From the NCBI GenBank assembly GCA_036519575.1, contig DATDKZ010000162.1, forward strand, positions 1-64,000: a DNA stretch of 64,000 nt, given 5' to 3'. Below, one piece after another: positions 8,983 to 17,245 of the stretch. The notes below the pieces were generated by a model. The model saw only the letters and a list, made by a program, of their open reading frames with translations. It searched no databases and was not told the origin of the DNA. The position numbers were made by a program, and so were the translations under genes. Position 1 is the first letter of the stretch. Every line of letters begins with the position of its first letter. The stretch is from AC-69 sp036519575 (GTDB lineage Bacteria; Actinomycetota; UBA4738; HRBIN12).

Positions 8983-9177
8983 ATGTTGCTTGCGCTCTAC
9001 ATCCGCATCCGAACGCGGATCGCGCGGGACATCGGCCAGACGACGGCAGAGTACGCCTTGGTGATCCTGGCGGCTGCTGCCATCGCCGTCGTGCTGATCG
9101 CCTGGGCTCGTTCCTCGGGCAAGCTCCCGGCCTTCTTCGACAACATCATCGACCAGGTGGCGGGGAGTGCGCGGTAG
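8983..9177 (+). CDS. Flp-like pilin (DUF4244 type)
   Basis: Small prepilin of 64 residues. It carries a textbook class III motif, G/QTTAEY: cleavage after Gly puts Glu at +5 and Tyr at +6, followed by a hydrophobic stretch (ALVILAAAAIAVVLIAW). Leader peptide is about 18 residues and basic. A GGAGGTGA ribosome site lies 4-5 nt before the ATG at 8983, deciding the start over a long upstream in-frame extension that is a shadow of tadC. Corresponds to Rv3656c. Presumably the major pilin; the processing peptidase (TadV) is not in the window. Confidence 0.88.
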   Translation: MLLALYIRIRTRIARDIGQTTAEYALVILAAAAIAVVLIAWARSSGKLPAFFDNIIDQVAGSAR

Positions 9178-9565
9178 GGCCTGGGGCGGTCGGCTCGAAC
9201 GAGGTTCGGCCGTCGTGGAGTTCGCGCTGGTCCTGCCGATCCTGCTCTTGCTCTGCCTGGCCCTCGTGCAGATCGGACTGCTCGCTCGCGATCAGCTTCT
9301 CCTGGTGCAGGCGGCCCGGGCGGGCTCGCGACAGGCAGTGGTCGATCCGGAAGACGATGCCGTTCGATCGGCCGCGCTGCAGGCCGCGCCGGGACTCGAC
9401 CCGACGAGGGTGGAGGTCACGGTGGATCGAACCGGCGGCCTCGGCCAGCCGGTCGAGGTGACGGTGGGTTACGAGGCGACGATCGCCGTCCCGTTGGCCG
9501 GGGTGTTCTTCCCGTCAGACGTCTCGTTGGAGGCCTCAACGGCCATGCGTCAGGAGTTCCCCTGA
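9167..9565 (+). CDS. TadE-family minor pilin/pseudopilin
   Basis: A 132-residue TadE-like protein (Rv3655c position). The N-terminus has ERGSAVVEFALVLPILLLL, the TadE signature with Glu five residues after the Gly, followed by a transmembrane helix. The rest is a predicted extracytoplasmic domain. The GTG start at 9167 overlaps the pilin gene by 11 nt and follows GGCGGGGA. Predicted to be processed like a prepilin and to serve as a minor pilus component. Confidence 0.86.
   Translation: MRGRAWGGRLERGSAVVEFALVLPILLLLCLALVQIGLLARDQLLLVQAARAGSRQAVVDPEDDAVRSAALQAAPGLDPTRVEVTVDRTGGLGQPVEVTVGYEATIAVPLAGVFFPSDVSLEASTAMRQEFP
9552..9556 (+). promoter_or_regulatory. Ribosome site that supports a CTG start
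   Basis: AGGAG lies 5 nt before CTG at 9562. No ATG, GTG or TTG in that frame sits near it; the next usable one (GTG, 9592) would cut off the conserved GGS residues before the membrane segment. Confidence 0.5.
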
Positions 9566-9927
9566 ACCGCGAGGGGGGATCGGTCTCGATCGTGGTCGCG
9601 GCGCTCGTGGCCATGATCCTGGTTCTCGGGCTGGGAGCGGCAGACCTGGCCAAGGCGCTCGTCGCGGTGTCGACGGCTCAATCCGCCGCCGACGCGGCGG
9701 CCCTGGCTGCCGCGCAGGAGCTAGCGTTGCCGTCCGGGCGCGAACCGGCCGATGCCGCCTCGGAATACGCCGCTCGCAACGGCGCCGAGCTGATTGAGTG
9801 CCGATGCGTGGCCGGGACGTTGGAAGCTATGGTGCGCGTCCGGGTACCCGTGGGCTACCTGTCGACCCTCGGAGGTGAACGGATCGTCGAAGCGCGAGCC
9901 CGCGCCGTCGTGGATCCCGGCTCCTGA
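9562..9927 (+). CDS. Rv3654c-family TadE-like protein, probable CTG start
   Basis: Last gene of the Tad locus, 121 residues if started at CTG 9562. It has a short basic N-terminus (NREGGS), a hydrophobic helix (about 9-30), then STAQSAADAAALAAAQEL, typical of Rv3654c/TadG-like pseudopilins, and a soluble C-terminal domain with CRC. The family begins with RxGGS/RGS just before the helix; the conventional start at GTG 9592 would delete it. The CTG overlaps the TadE stop (CTGA), so translation is likely coupled. Function: minor pilin or pilus-associated envelope protein. Confidence 0.8.
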   Translation: MNREGGSVSIVVAALVAMILVLGLGAADLAKALVAVSTAQSAADAAALAAAQELALPSGREPADAASEYAARNGAELIECRCVAGTLEAMVRVRVPVGYLSTLGGERIVEARARAVVDPGS

Positions 9928-9988
9928 CCGCTACCGGTGTCGCGGAGCCGGGTCCCGAGGTCCGAACCCCTACGTCAGGGGCCGGGCG

Positions 9989-9994
9989 TACAAT
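9989..9994 (+). promoter_or_regulatory. -10 element (TACAAT) of a leaderless DUF5318 gene
   Basis: TACAAT ends 9 nt before the ATG at 10004 and there is no Shine-Dalgarno in between, a leaderless arrangement. Confidence 0.5.
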
Positions 9995-10003
9995 GCCCGC
10001 ACC

Positions 10004-10399
10004 ATGCAGAACCCACGGCAGATGGCCAGGGGCCGGCGGGCCCTCCTGGGGGTCGTCGACTACACGCTGGCCAAGCGGGCCCTCCTCAAGGAGGTCCGGG
10101 TCGGCTTGCGGTCCCGGGCCGACATCTGCGACGCCCACCCCGAGCTCATGCGCGCAGCCAAACACGTGGGGGAGGAGACACGTCGGGACTGCCCGGTATG
10201 CGGCAGATCCAAGCTCGTGCTGCTGGCCTACGTCTACGCCGACGGCCTCAGGGCGAACAACGGCCGGGTGTGGACCCTGGACCAGGGCCTGACCCTGGCC
10301 ACCCGGCATCGCAACGCCTGGTGCTACGTGGTGGAGGTGTGCCGCGACTGCGCCTGGAACCACCTGACCGAGGCCTTCGTGGCTCGCGAGGCCGGGTAG
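10004..10399 (+). CDS. DUF5318 zinc-ribbon-like protein
   Basis: A 131-residue cytoplasmic protein of the actinobacterial DUF5318 family, function unknown. Seen: VDYTLAKRALL near the N-terminus, DICDAHPELMRAAKHVGE, a CPVCGRSK pair and a second CRDCAWNH pair, so two CxxC knuckles likely bind zinc. The family is typically found immediately upstream of ponA-type PBPs (Rv0049-Rv0050), and the same arrangement is seen here. The ATG at 10004 is preferred because the -10 box lies just upstream and the longer frame has no family similarity. Confidence 0.86.
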   Translation: MQNPRQMARGRRALLGVVDYTLAKRALLKEVRVGLRSRADICDAHPELMRAAKHVGEETRRDCPVCGRSKLVLLAYVYADGLRANNGRVWTLDQGLTLATRHRNAWCYVVEVCRDCAWNHLTEAFVAREAG

Positions 10400-10469
10400 G
10401 CGGTCGGCCCAAGGGAAACCTCGCACCGAAAAGCCACGTCTACCTGGAATGAGATGCAGAGCCCCTGGG

Positions 10470-10475
10470 TAGAAT
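10470..10475 (+). promoter_or_regulatory. -10 element (TAGAAT) before the second PBP
   Basis: TAGAAT ends 9 nt before the TTG start at 10485 with no ribosome site between, consistent with a leaderless transcript separate from the DUF5318 gene. Confidence 0.5.
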
Positions 10476-10484
10476 CGCCCCGGC

Positions 10485-12656
10485 TTGGCCGTCAAGACAA
10501 CGCCTGAACGGGCTCCCAAGAGCCCCAAGCGCACTCCCCGGCAGCCCCCGAAGAAGCGAGGGTTCCTCCGCCGGTACTGGTGGGCCTTCGCCGCCGCGCC
10601 CTTCGTGCTGCTGTTCCTGCTGCTGGCCACGCTGCTGTTCGTGTACTCGAGGCTGGACCTGCCGGCCACCCCGCCGCCGCTGCAAACCACCTACATCCTT
10701 GACCGGGAGGGCAACGTTCTGGGGACTTTCCACGCCTCGGTGGACCGCACGATCGTTCCGTTCAACCGGATGCCAAAGAGTCTCCGCGATGCCGTGATCG
10801 CCGCCGAGGACCAGGGGTTCTACGAGCATTCAGGCATCGACGCTTTGGGCGTCATGCGGGCGGCGTGGAACGACCTCATCGCCCACGAGGTGGTCCAGGG
10901 CGGGTCCACCATCACCATGCAGCTGGTGAAGAACGTCTATGCCGGCCATTACGAAACCGACCGCAAGACTGGCCAGACCACCTACGTGGTCCCGCCCCGG
11001 ACGTTCACCCAGAAGGTCCGGGAGGCGCTCCTGGCCATGAAGCTGGAGCGGACCTACTCCAAGGACGAGATCCTGGCCAAGTACCTGAACACGATCTACT
11101 TCGGGCACGGCGCGTACGGTGTGGAGGCGGCGGCCCAGGCGTACTGGGGCATCCACGCGAGCGAGCTCAACATGATCCGCTCGGCCACCCTCGCCGGCCT
11201 GATCTCCAGCCCCTCGCTATTCGATCCGATCGACCACCCCATCGACGCCGAGATCCGCCGGAACTACGTCCTGGACCGGATGGCGGCACTCGGCACCATC
11301 TCTCCGGAGCGTGCCGCTCGGCTGAAGCTCCAGGACGTCCGGACCCATCCCTCCGACGGCAACCTCAGCTTCCCGCCGAAGCTCGGCTACTTCCTCGATT
11401 ACACCAAGCGGGCCCTGATCGCGAAATACGACGAGGCCCAGGTGTTCGGCGGCGGCCTGAAGGTCATCACCGGCCTGGACCCCCAGATGCAGGCGGCGGC
11501 AGAGGCTGCCGTGGCGGCCCGGCTGGACACGCCCGGCGACCCGGAGGCGGCGGTGGTGGCCATCGACCCGGCGACCGGCGAGGTCAGGGCCATGTACGGC
11601 GGCCGCAACTGGGGGACGTCGCAGGTGAACCTGGCGACCGGTGACGGAGGCACCGGGAGGCAGGCCGGCTCGGCGTTCAAGCCGTTCACGCTGACCGCGG
11701 CGATGGAGGCCAATGTTTCGCTGTCCTCCCGGTGGTACGGCCCGGGGACCATCACGATCCAGGATCCCCGGTGCTACACCGACGGGGAGCCCTGGACCCT
11801 GTCCAACGCCAGTGACGAGGAGAGCGGCACGTTCAGCCTTGCCACCGCTACCGCCTATTCCGTGAACACCGTCTTCGCCCAAGTCGCCTCCCTGGTCGGC
11901 CCCGATGCGGTGGCCGACGCGGCCCACCGGATGGGGATCCGATCGAAGCTCCAGCCCGTGTGCTCGATCACCCTCGGCACGCAGGCCGTGACACCGCTGG
12001 AGATGACCAACGCCTACGCCACCCTGGCGGCACGCGGTATCCGGCGGTGGGCCACGCCGGTCCACGCCGTTCGGGATGCGAGCGGCTCGGTCCTCGACCG
12101 GACGACGAGCGGCAGGGGCAAGCGGGTCATCTCTTCCAACGACGCGGACCTGGTGACCTACGCGCTCGAGAACGTGATCCGATACGGGACTGGGACGAGC
12201 GCAAGCATCGGCCGGCCGGCGGCCGGCAAGACCGGCACGGCGCAGGATTACGTCGACGCGTGGTTTTGCGGCTACGTGCCCCGGCTGGCCACCTGCGTAT
12301 GGATCGGGTACCCGAAGGGCGAGATCCCGTTGGAGAACGTGGAGGGGTACTCGGCCGTGTACGGCGGCACGATCCCCGCCCTCATCTGGCACGACTTCAT
12401 GTTGAAGGCGACGGAACGCATGCCTGTCCAGGAGTTCCCCACGCCCTCGTTCGAGGGATACACGACCGGGGCGCCGACGCCCCCGCCCCCGCCCTCGCCG
12501 TCGGAGAGCCCGGAGCCCACGCGGACCCCGTCCCCGACGCCCTCCCCGCCGCCGAGCCCGATCCCCTCGCCCACCGAGTCCCTCCCGCCGAGCCCGACGC
12601 TGCTGCCGACGCCGTCGCCGTCGGGCGCCGCTGCGGCGCGTGGCCCGGGTGGATGA
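10485..12656 (+). CDS. Class A penicillin-binding protein, PonA1-like
   Basis: Bifunctional peptidoglycan synthase, 723 residues. Lys/Pro-rich cytoplasmic N-terminus (1-30), one membrane helix (about 35-57), then a GT51 domain with Glu108 in AEDQGFYEH, GGSTITMQLVKN and YFGHGAYG. The transpeptidase domain has Ser396 in SAFK, Ser459 in SVN and Lys582 in KTGTAQDY. The tail (about 660-723) is a Pro/Ser/Thr low-complexity stretch. The first codon is TTG; no ATG in frame precedes the membrane segment sensibly. It sits directly after DUF5318, as ponA1 does in mycobacteria. Paralogous to the PBP at 1887. Confidence 0.93.
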   Translation: MAVKTTPERAPKSPKRTPRQPPKKRGFLRRYWWAFAAAPFVLLFLLLATLLFVYSRLDLPATPPPLQTTYILDREGNVLGTFHASVDRTIVPFNRMPKSLRDAVIAAEDQGFYEHSGIDALGVMRAAWNDLIAHEVVQGGSTITMQLVKNVYAGHYETDRKTGQTTYVVPPRTFTQKVREALLAMKLERTYSKDEILAKYLNTIYFGHGAYGVEAAAQAYWGIHASELNMIRSATLAGLISSPSLFDPIDHPIDAEIRRNYVLDRMAALGTISPERAARLKLQDVRTHPSDGNLSFPPKLGYFLDYTKRALIAKYDEAQVFGGGLKVITGLDPQMQAAAEAAVAARLDTPGDPEAAVVAIDPATGEVRAMYGGRNWGTSQVNLATGDGGTGRQAGSAFKPFTLTAAMEANVSLSSRWYGPGTITIQDPRCYTDGEPWTLSNASDEESGTFSLATATAYSVNTVFAQVASLVGPDAVADAAHRMGIRSKLQPVCSITLGTQAVTPLEMTNAYATLAARGIRRWATPVHAVRDASGSVLDRTTSGRGKRVISSNDADLVTYALENVIRYGTGTSASIGRPAAGKTGTAQDYVDAWFCGYVPRLATCVWIGYPKGEIPLENVEGYSAVYGGTIPALIWHDFMLKATERMPVQEFPTPSFEGYTTGAPTPPPPPSPSESPEPTRTPSPTPSPPPSPIPSPTESLPPSPTLLPTPSPSGAAAARGPGG

Positions 12657-12674
12657 GAACAGGGCCTGCGAGGC

Positions 12675-14849
12675 CTATGTGACGGCGAACTCTCGGGGTC
12701 CCGGGACCGACTCGAGCGGAAGCGTGGCCACGACCGTCGTCCCCCGTCCCGGGGTGGAATGCACCATGAACGTCCCGTTGGCGAGCTCGACTCGCTCGCG
12801 CATGGAGGCCAGGCCGACCCGGCCCATCCGGAGGAACTCCCGGGCCTTGGCCGCATCGAAGCCCACGCCGTCGTCGATGATCTCGATCCGGAGCTGGCCG
12901 GCGACGGCCTCGACCGCGACCCCGATCCGCACGGCCTCGGCGTGCTTGCCCGCGTTCGACAGGGCCTCCTGCACCACCCGGTAGGCCAGGGTCTCCAGGT
13001 CCTGCGGGACCTCACCGACTCCCTGGGCGGCGAACTCGGCGTCGAGCTTGTTCTCGCGGCCGAACTTCTCCACGGTCTCCCGGAGGGCGGGCACCAGGCC
13101 CCGCTCCTCGAGCAGCGGGGGGCGGAGGCCGGCCATCAGCCGGCGAAGGTTGTCGGCCTCCTCGGCCAGCTCTTGGCGGACCTTGGTCAGGACCTCCATC
13201 CCCTCCCCGTCCTCGCCCGCTTTCAACATCAGGAGCACGGCCTCGAGCGAGAGCGACGCGGCCGACACGCCTTGCACCGGCCCGTCGTGGAGGTCGCGGG
13301 CGATGCGGTTGCGCTCGCTCTCGATGGCCGCGTTGGTCCGGCGCATGATCCGGGTCCGGTCCTCGTCGCGGTCCTGGAGGAACTTGAACAGGGAGCGGAT
13401 GGTCTGGTCGGCGACGCGCTGGGCCGAGACGTCACGGACGAGCAGCAGCCGCCTCGGAGGGGCGCCCGGGATCTCCGAGGTGCGTGCCTCGAGATAGGTG
13501 GCGTTCCCCTCCTGGAGGAGCTTGCCCTGGCCGGTCGTCGGGAGGGCGGTGAAGGACTCGTCGGCCTCGATCGCGGCGGCGAGTGCCACCCATGGCTGGC
13601 CCTCGACCATGCTCTGGGGCAGGTCGAGCATGCTGCAGAAGGCCTCGTTGGCCCGAACGATCACGTCCTTGTGGTCCAGCTCCACGATGCCGTCAACAGC
13701 AGCTTCGAACACCAGCCGCAGGCGCTCCTCCGATTCGCGCAGCGTCTCGTTCGCCCGTTGAAGGCGCGCAAGCGCTTTGTCGGTCTCCCGCAGCGCCGCC
13801 TCCTTGGCTTCGAGCGCATCCTGGGCGTCGCGCGTGGCCTGGGTGCTCCGAAGCTGGTTCACCAGGATCCGAACCGCGACGGCCACACCGAGCACGTAGA
13901 TGAGTCCGGAGGCCTGGACGGAACCGATGATCGAGTTCGTCTCCATGGCCGCAACCAATCCCAGTGCGGCGCATGCGGTAGCCACGGCCACCGTGGTCAG
14001 TAGGGCGCGGCCAAATCGGGAGGGATGGGCGACCTGCCCATCGCCCATCCGCCTAGGCGCCGCGGTGACCACGAACGCCAGCCCCAGCGCACCGAGCGCG
14101 AGTGGGAGATCCACCGCGGACCGCCCCGACGTGTAGGTCCCACGGACCCACTGCTCGGCGAAGACCACCGCGCCGGCCGAGAAGGCGGCGATCGTGACGA
14201 ACTGGCCGAGATGGGCGAGCGACGGGACCCACAGGACGAGGGCTCCGTACGCTGTCAGCGCCGTGGCCACCATGATCGCGAACACGCCCGCCGACAGTGA
14301 CTCGGTCGAGGTCGCCAGGGCGGGACGAAGTGCGAGGTACAGGATGACGGCGATGGAGGTCGCACCGAGGGCCACGTCGGCCGCGATCTGGCCTCGGAGC
14401 TCCTTCCGGAAGTGCTGACGGTACTCGATCTCGATGGGGATGAAGAAGATGGCCCCGATGAGCAGGAAGAGGGAGTCGTAGGGGCTCGGTGAATACTCGA
14501 TGCCGCTGCGAAAGTCATTGAACATGAACAGGACGGCCACGACGGCCATCGCCAGGATTCCGAACGCAAGGAACGGCAGGCTCCGGAGGAGGCCGGCGGA
14601 TCGAACCCTCCATAGGATGACGCCGGCCGACAGCACACAGGCCGCGGCGAGGACCGCGTCGTGGAGGCCGTCGGCGTCGACCAGCGAGGCACCCTCCAAG
14701 AGGTGGGTTGTGACCACCCCCGCCATGGCGACGCCGAGGACGCCAAGGACGAACCAGGTCGAGCGGCGGCGTGCCGCTTGGGTCGACATCATCGGCCCAC
14801 TATGTTGCCTCGGAGGAAGGCTGGACTCCATCACCTGCATGGCGGTCAC
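12675..14849 (-). CDS. Membrane sensor histidine kinase with PAS domain (HisKA_3 type)
   Basis: A 724-residue sensor kinase. The N-terminal about 320 residues contain roughly eight to ten hydrophobic segments, a membrane sensor without a soluble loop large enough for a classical ligand domain. A coiled coil follows (about 325-370), then a PAS domain (about 370-480), then HisKA_3 with phospho-acceptor His521 in RDLHDGPVQG, then a HATPase_c domain (DDGVGFD; GRVGLASMRERV). It is expected to phosphorylate the NarL-type regulator encoded 56 nt upstream on the same strand. The first codon is GTG; ATG codons 3 and 6 codons later are alternatives. Signal sensed: unknown. Confidence 0.9.
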   Translation of the reverse strand: MTAMQVMESSLPPRQHSGPMMSTQAARRRSTWFVLGVLGVAMAGVVTTHLLEGASLVDADGLHDAVLAAACVLSAGVILWRVRSAGLLRSLPFLAFGILAMAVVAVLFMFNDFRSGIEYSPSPYDSLFLLIGAIFFIPIEIEYRQHFRKELRGQIAADVALGATSIAVILYLALRPALATSTESLSAGVFAIMVATALTAYGALVLWVPSLAHLGQFVTIAAFSAGAVVFAEQWVRGTYTSGRSAVDLPLALGALGLAFVVTAAPRRMGDGQVAHPSRFGRALLTTVAVATACAALGLVAAMETNSIIGSVQASGLIYVLGVAVAVRILVNQLRSTQATRDAQDALEAKEAALRETDKALARLQRANETLRESEERLRLVFEAAVDGIVELDHKDVIVRANEAFCSMLDLPQSMVEGQPWVALAAAIEADESFTALPTTGQGKLLQEGNATYLEARTSEIPGAPPRRLLLVRDVSAQRVADQTIRSLFKFLQDRDEDRTRIMRRTNAAIESERNRIARDLHDGPVQGVSAASLSLEAVLLMLKAGEDGEGMEVLTKVRQELAEEADNLRRLMAGLRPPLLEERGLVPALRETVEKFGRENKLDAEFAAQGVGEVPQDLETLAYRVVQEALSNAGKHAEAVRIGVAVEAVAGQLRIEIIDDGVGFDAAKAREFLRMGRVGLASMRERVELANGTFMVHSTPGRGTTVVATLPLESVPGPREFAVT

Positions 14850-14905
14850 CGGGGGATTAGGGCCTAGGCCAGTTGGAGGACGACGAGTGCTGTCCCCCGG
14901 CCGAG

Positions 14906-15544
14906 CTACTCGATGAGACGCCGGCGGAGCGCCTCGGCAACCGCCGCCGTGCGGTCGGACGCCCCGAGCTTCTCGAAGATGTGCTCGAGGTGGGTCTTCA
15001 CCGTGTCGGGCGAGATGTACAGGCGCTCGGCGATATCCCGGTTGGTGTGTCCGAACGCGAGCAGCTGGAGGACCTCGATCTCCCGCGCCGTGAGCGTCTC
15101 CGCCTTGCGGTCGCGCTCCTTGGCCTGTGACAGCTCCTCCGCCAGAGCCACCACGAGTTGGGGGTCGATGACCATGTTTCCCCCGGCGACCAGGCGAACG
15201 GTCTGGATGAGGTGCTCGGCGTCGCGGGCTTTCAGCACGTAGCCCCGCGCTCCGGACCGAACCGCCTCCACCACGAACTGGCGGTCGTCGTAGGCGGTCA
15301 GCATGATCACGCCGACCTTCGGGAAGCGGTCACGGATCAGCCTGGCCGCCTCCAGGCCGTCCATCTCCGGCATCCGGATGTCGACCAGGGCGATGTCCGG
15401 TTTTTGCTGCTCCACGAGGTCAAGGAGCTCCTGGCCGTTCGACGCCTCACCCACGACCTCGATGCCATCCGCCATGTCGAGGTATCGGCGAAGGCCCTGC
15501 CGAACCAGCGAGTGGTCGTCCGCGATGCCTACACGTATGGTCAC
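14906..15544 (-). CDS. NarL/FixJ-family response regulator
   Basis: A 212-residue regulator: receiver domain (1-120) with acidic pocket ADDH, phospho-acceptor Asp in DIALVDIRMPEMDG and Lys in GYVLKA, followed by a LuxR-type HTH (about 148-205, LTAREIEVLQLLAFGHTNRDIA). The GTG at 15544 is the start: GGAGGGA lies 7 nt upstream, and the longer frame upstream shows no domain. Transcribed ahead of the sensor kinase at 14849 and presumably its partner. Target genes are not evident. Confidence 0.92.
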   Translation of the reverse strand: MTIRVGIADDHSLVRQGLRRYLDMADGIEVVGEASNGQELLDLVEQQKPDIALVDIRMPEMDGLEAARLIRDRFPKVGVIMLTAYDDRQFVVEAVRSGARGYVLKARDAEHLIQTVRLVAGGNMVIDPQLVVALAEELSQAKERDRKAETLTAREIEVLQLLAFGHTNRDIAERLYISPDTVKTHLEHIFEKLGASDRTAAVAEALRRRLIE

Positions 15545-15903
15545 CCGAGGCTCCCTCCGCCCACGGCCCGACTCCCTGGCCCATCCTATATGTCGGCCCG
15601 GCCGGCCTAAAGATGTAGTAACAATCTTGGCGAGCCCCTGACCAGGGGAGAAGCTCATCCTGCCAACCTGCTGGCAACCGGGTGACCCGCGAGAGCTCTC
15701 GATCACGTCGTGGTCTCAGAGCCGCGATCCGAGTGACCTCTCGGTGACGCGCATCCTATTCATCCGCCGCAAGAGGACCGGTCTTTTGCAGGTGATCCTT
15801 TTTGGCCGAATGGCCTATCCCAGGAACGAAGGTCCGCTGCTACCCTCGGGGGACAGAAGAATCCCCCGAATGGGGGAAGGACCGAAAGAAGGGAAGGCAC
15901 AGG
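15545..15903. other. 359-nt intergenic region with an attenuator-like element
   Basis: Separates the minus-strand regulator from a short plus-strand ORF. The notable content is a pair of competing hairpins at 15846-15877, described separately. The rest holds no supported gene; the open frames on both strands lack codon structure. Confidence 0.5.
15846..15877 (+). promoter_or_regulatory. Mutually exclusive hairpins (attenuator-like)
   Basis: TCGGGGGA (15846-15853) can pair perfectly with TCCCCCGA (15862-15869). The same TCCCCC (15862-15867) can instead pair with GGGGGA (15872-15877) over a GAAT loop. The shared arm makes the two structures exclusive. They lie 27 nt before a GTG-started ORF with a good ribosome site. 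A TACCCT at 15841-15846 could also be a -10 box, in which case only the second hairpin would be transcribed in full. Confidence 0.4.
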
Positions 15904-16029
15904 GTGAACACTCATCTCCCCGCGCTGTGGATCGCATTCGCCGTGGCTGCGGCGCTCGTAATATTCCTGGTCGTTCACACAGCCCTGGAAGCCTTCTCCC
16001 AGACCAGCAGCCTGCTGGCAGGCACGTAG
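15904..16029 (+). CDS. Putative small single-pass membrane protein (41 aa)
   Basis: GTG start preceded by AAGGGAAGG at about 6 nt. The product is 41 residues: a short N-terminus (NTHLPALW), one strongly hydrophobic helix (IAFAVAAALVIFLVVHTA) and a polar tail ending in LLAGT. Too short for a homology claim. Supported by ribosome site, composition and the structured leader upstream. The plus-strand direction opposes both neighbours, so it would be its own transcription unit. It could be spurious. Confidence 0.42.
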   Translation: MNTHLPALWIAFAVAAALVIFLVVHTALEAFSQTSSLLAGT

Positions 16030-16087
16030 TCGCTTCGAGCACCTCCAGGGCTCCAACCGTCGCACGGTGAACCGAGGCGGACGCGGC

Positions 16088-17245
16088 TTAGAAGATGTAG
16101 TACCAGTTCACGAACAGCACCACGAGAAGCGCGAGCCCGGCGGCCCCCACGGCGGCTACGGCCTTCTCGGGGATGCGCCATCGCTCGGTGAGCTCCGCCA
16201 AGGCCCAGAACGCCGGGAAGAGGGGAAGAACGAACCGGGGCATCGACATGAGCGGGCGGTCGGCGAACACGAACGAAAGCGGGATCAGCAGGCCGCCCCA
16301 CAGGTACACCGAATACGCGGGTCGGTACCGGAGCAAAGCGAAGACCGATGCTCCGACCACCGGCACAACGATCAACCAGTCGATCAGCCAGTACCCCCCG
16401 TTCGCGTTCCCCAGGTACCGGAACGCATCGCGTGTGCCATCGACAACGGTGGCCCACGGCGAGGAGAACGTGCGCTGCCAATTGGCCTGCTGGTCGATGG
16501 GAGCCAGCCAATCGCCCACCTTCGCCCACCAATATGCGAGGTAGGCAAGCGTGCCGAGCCCGACGGCCACCGCCGCCACGAGACCCGGCAGGACCGACCC
16601 GCGACCCTCGCTTCGCTGATGGAAGGCCTCCACGACCAGGGCAGGCGCCAGCACGATCCCGACGTTCCTGGTCAGGGCGGCCAGCGCCCCGGCGGCGCCG
16701 GCCGCCGCCCATCTCCGGGATCTCGCCGCCCAGAAGGTCGTCGCCGCAAGGAGCAGGAACAACGACTCGCTGTAGGGAGCAAAGAAGAAGAAGGACGTGG
16801 GAAACAGCGCGACGAGCAGGACGGTCCGTCGTGCCGTCGCGATCGAGCGCTCCGACGCCGTAAGGGCGTACACCACGCACAGCCCGCATGCGATCGCGGC
16901 GTTCGAGACCAAGAGCGCGGCCCCGAACGGGTGGCCCCCCATGACCCACGAGACCGCCCGGATGGCCAGTGGGTACAACGGAAAGAAGGCAGCGCTCCCG
17001 TCACCTGTCCGGTACCCGCTCGAGGCGATCCGCAGGAACCACAGCGCGTCGAAACGTTCGAAGCTGGTGAAGGCGTTCTGCCATCCGGGGTCGGGAAGGG
17101 GCTGCGCTCGCCAGCCGGGGACCGAGACGGGCTTGAGCGGAGGGAACAGCTCGACGGCCACGAGCCCGAGGATCAGCAGCCCCAAGCGCACCGCGAGGAA
17201 GACCGCCAGGCTGTAGCGGATCCCCTGCCGTGACTCGGGCCTCAC
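16088..17245 (-). CDS. Polytopic mannosyltransferase-like protein (PIG-V/GT-C type)
   Basis: A 385-residue integral membrane protein with about 9-10 hydrophobic segments. ERFDALWFLRIASSGY after the first helix, FFPLYPLAIR, and ALTRNVGI resemble the PIG-V/GPI-mannosyltransferase-2-like family of GT-C enzymes, which use polyprenyl-phosphate sugars at the outer face of the membrane. The start is GTG at 17245, overlapping the stop of the upstream GT87 gene (GTGA), so the two are translationally coupled. The longer frame upstream has no such character. Substrate not predictable; a role in glycan or lipoglycan assembly is inferred. Confidence 0.75.
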   Translation of the reverse strand: MRPESRQGIRYSLAVFLAVRLGLLILGLVAVELFPPLKPVSVPGWRAQPLPDPGWQNAFTSFERFDALWFLRIASSGYRTGDGSAAFFPLYPLAIRAVSWVMGGHPFGAALLVSNAAIACGLCVVYALTASERSIATARRTVLLVALFPTSFFFFAPYSESLFLLLAATTFWAARSRRWAAAGAAGALAALTRNVGIVLAPALVVEAFHQRSEGRGSVLPGLVAAVAVGLGTLAYLAYWWAKVGDWLAPIDQQANWQRTFSSPWATVVDGTRDAFRYLGNANGGYWLIDWLIVVPVVGASVFALLRYRPAYSVYLWGGLLIPLSFVFADRPLMSMPRFVLPLFPAFWALAELTERWRIPEKAVAAVGAAGLALLVVLFVNWYYIF

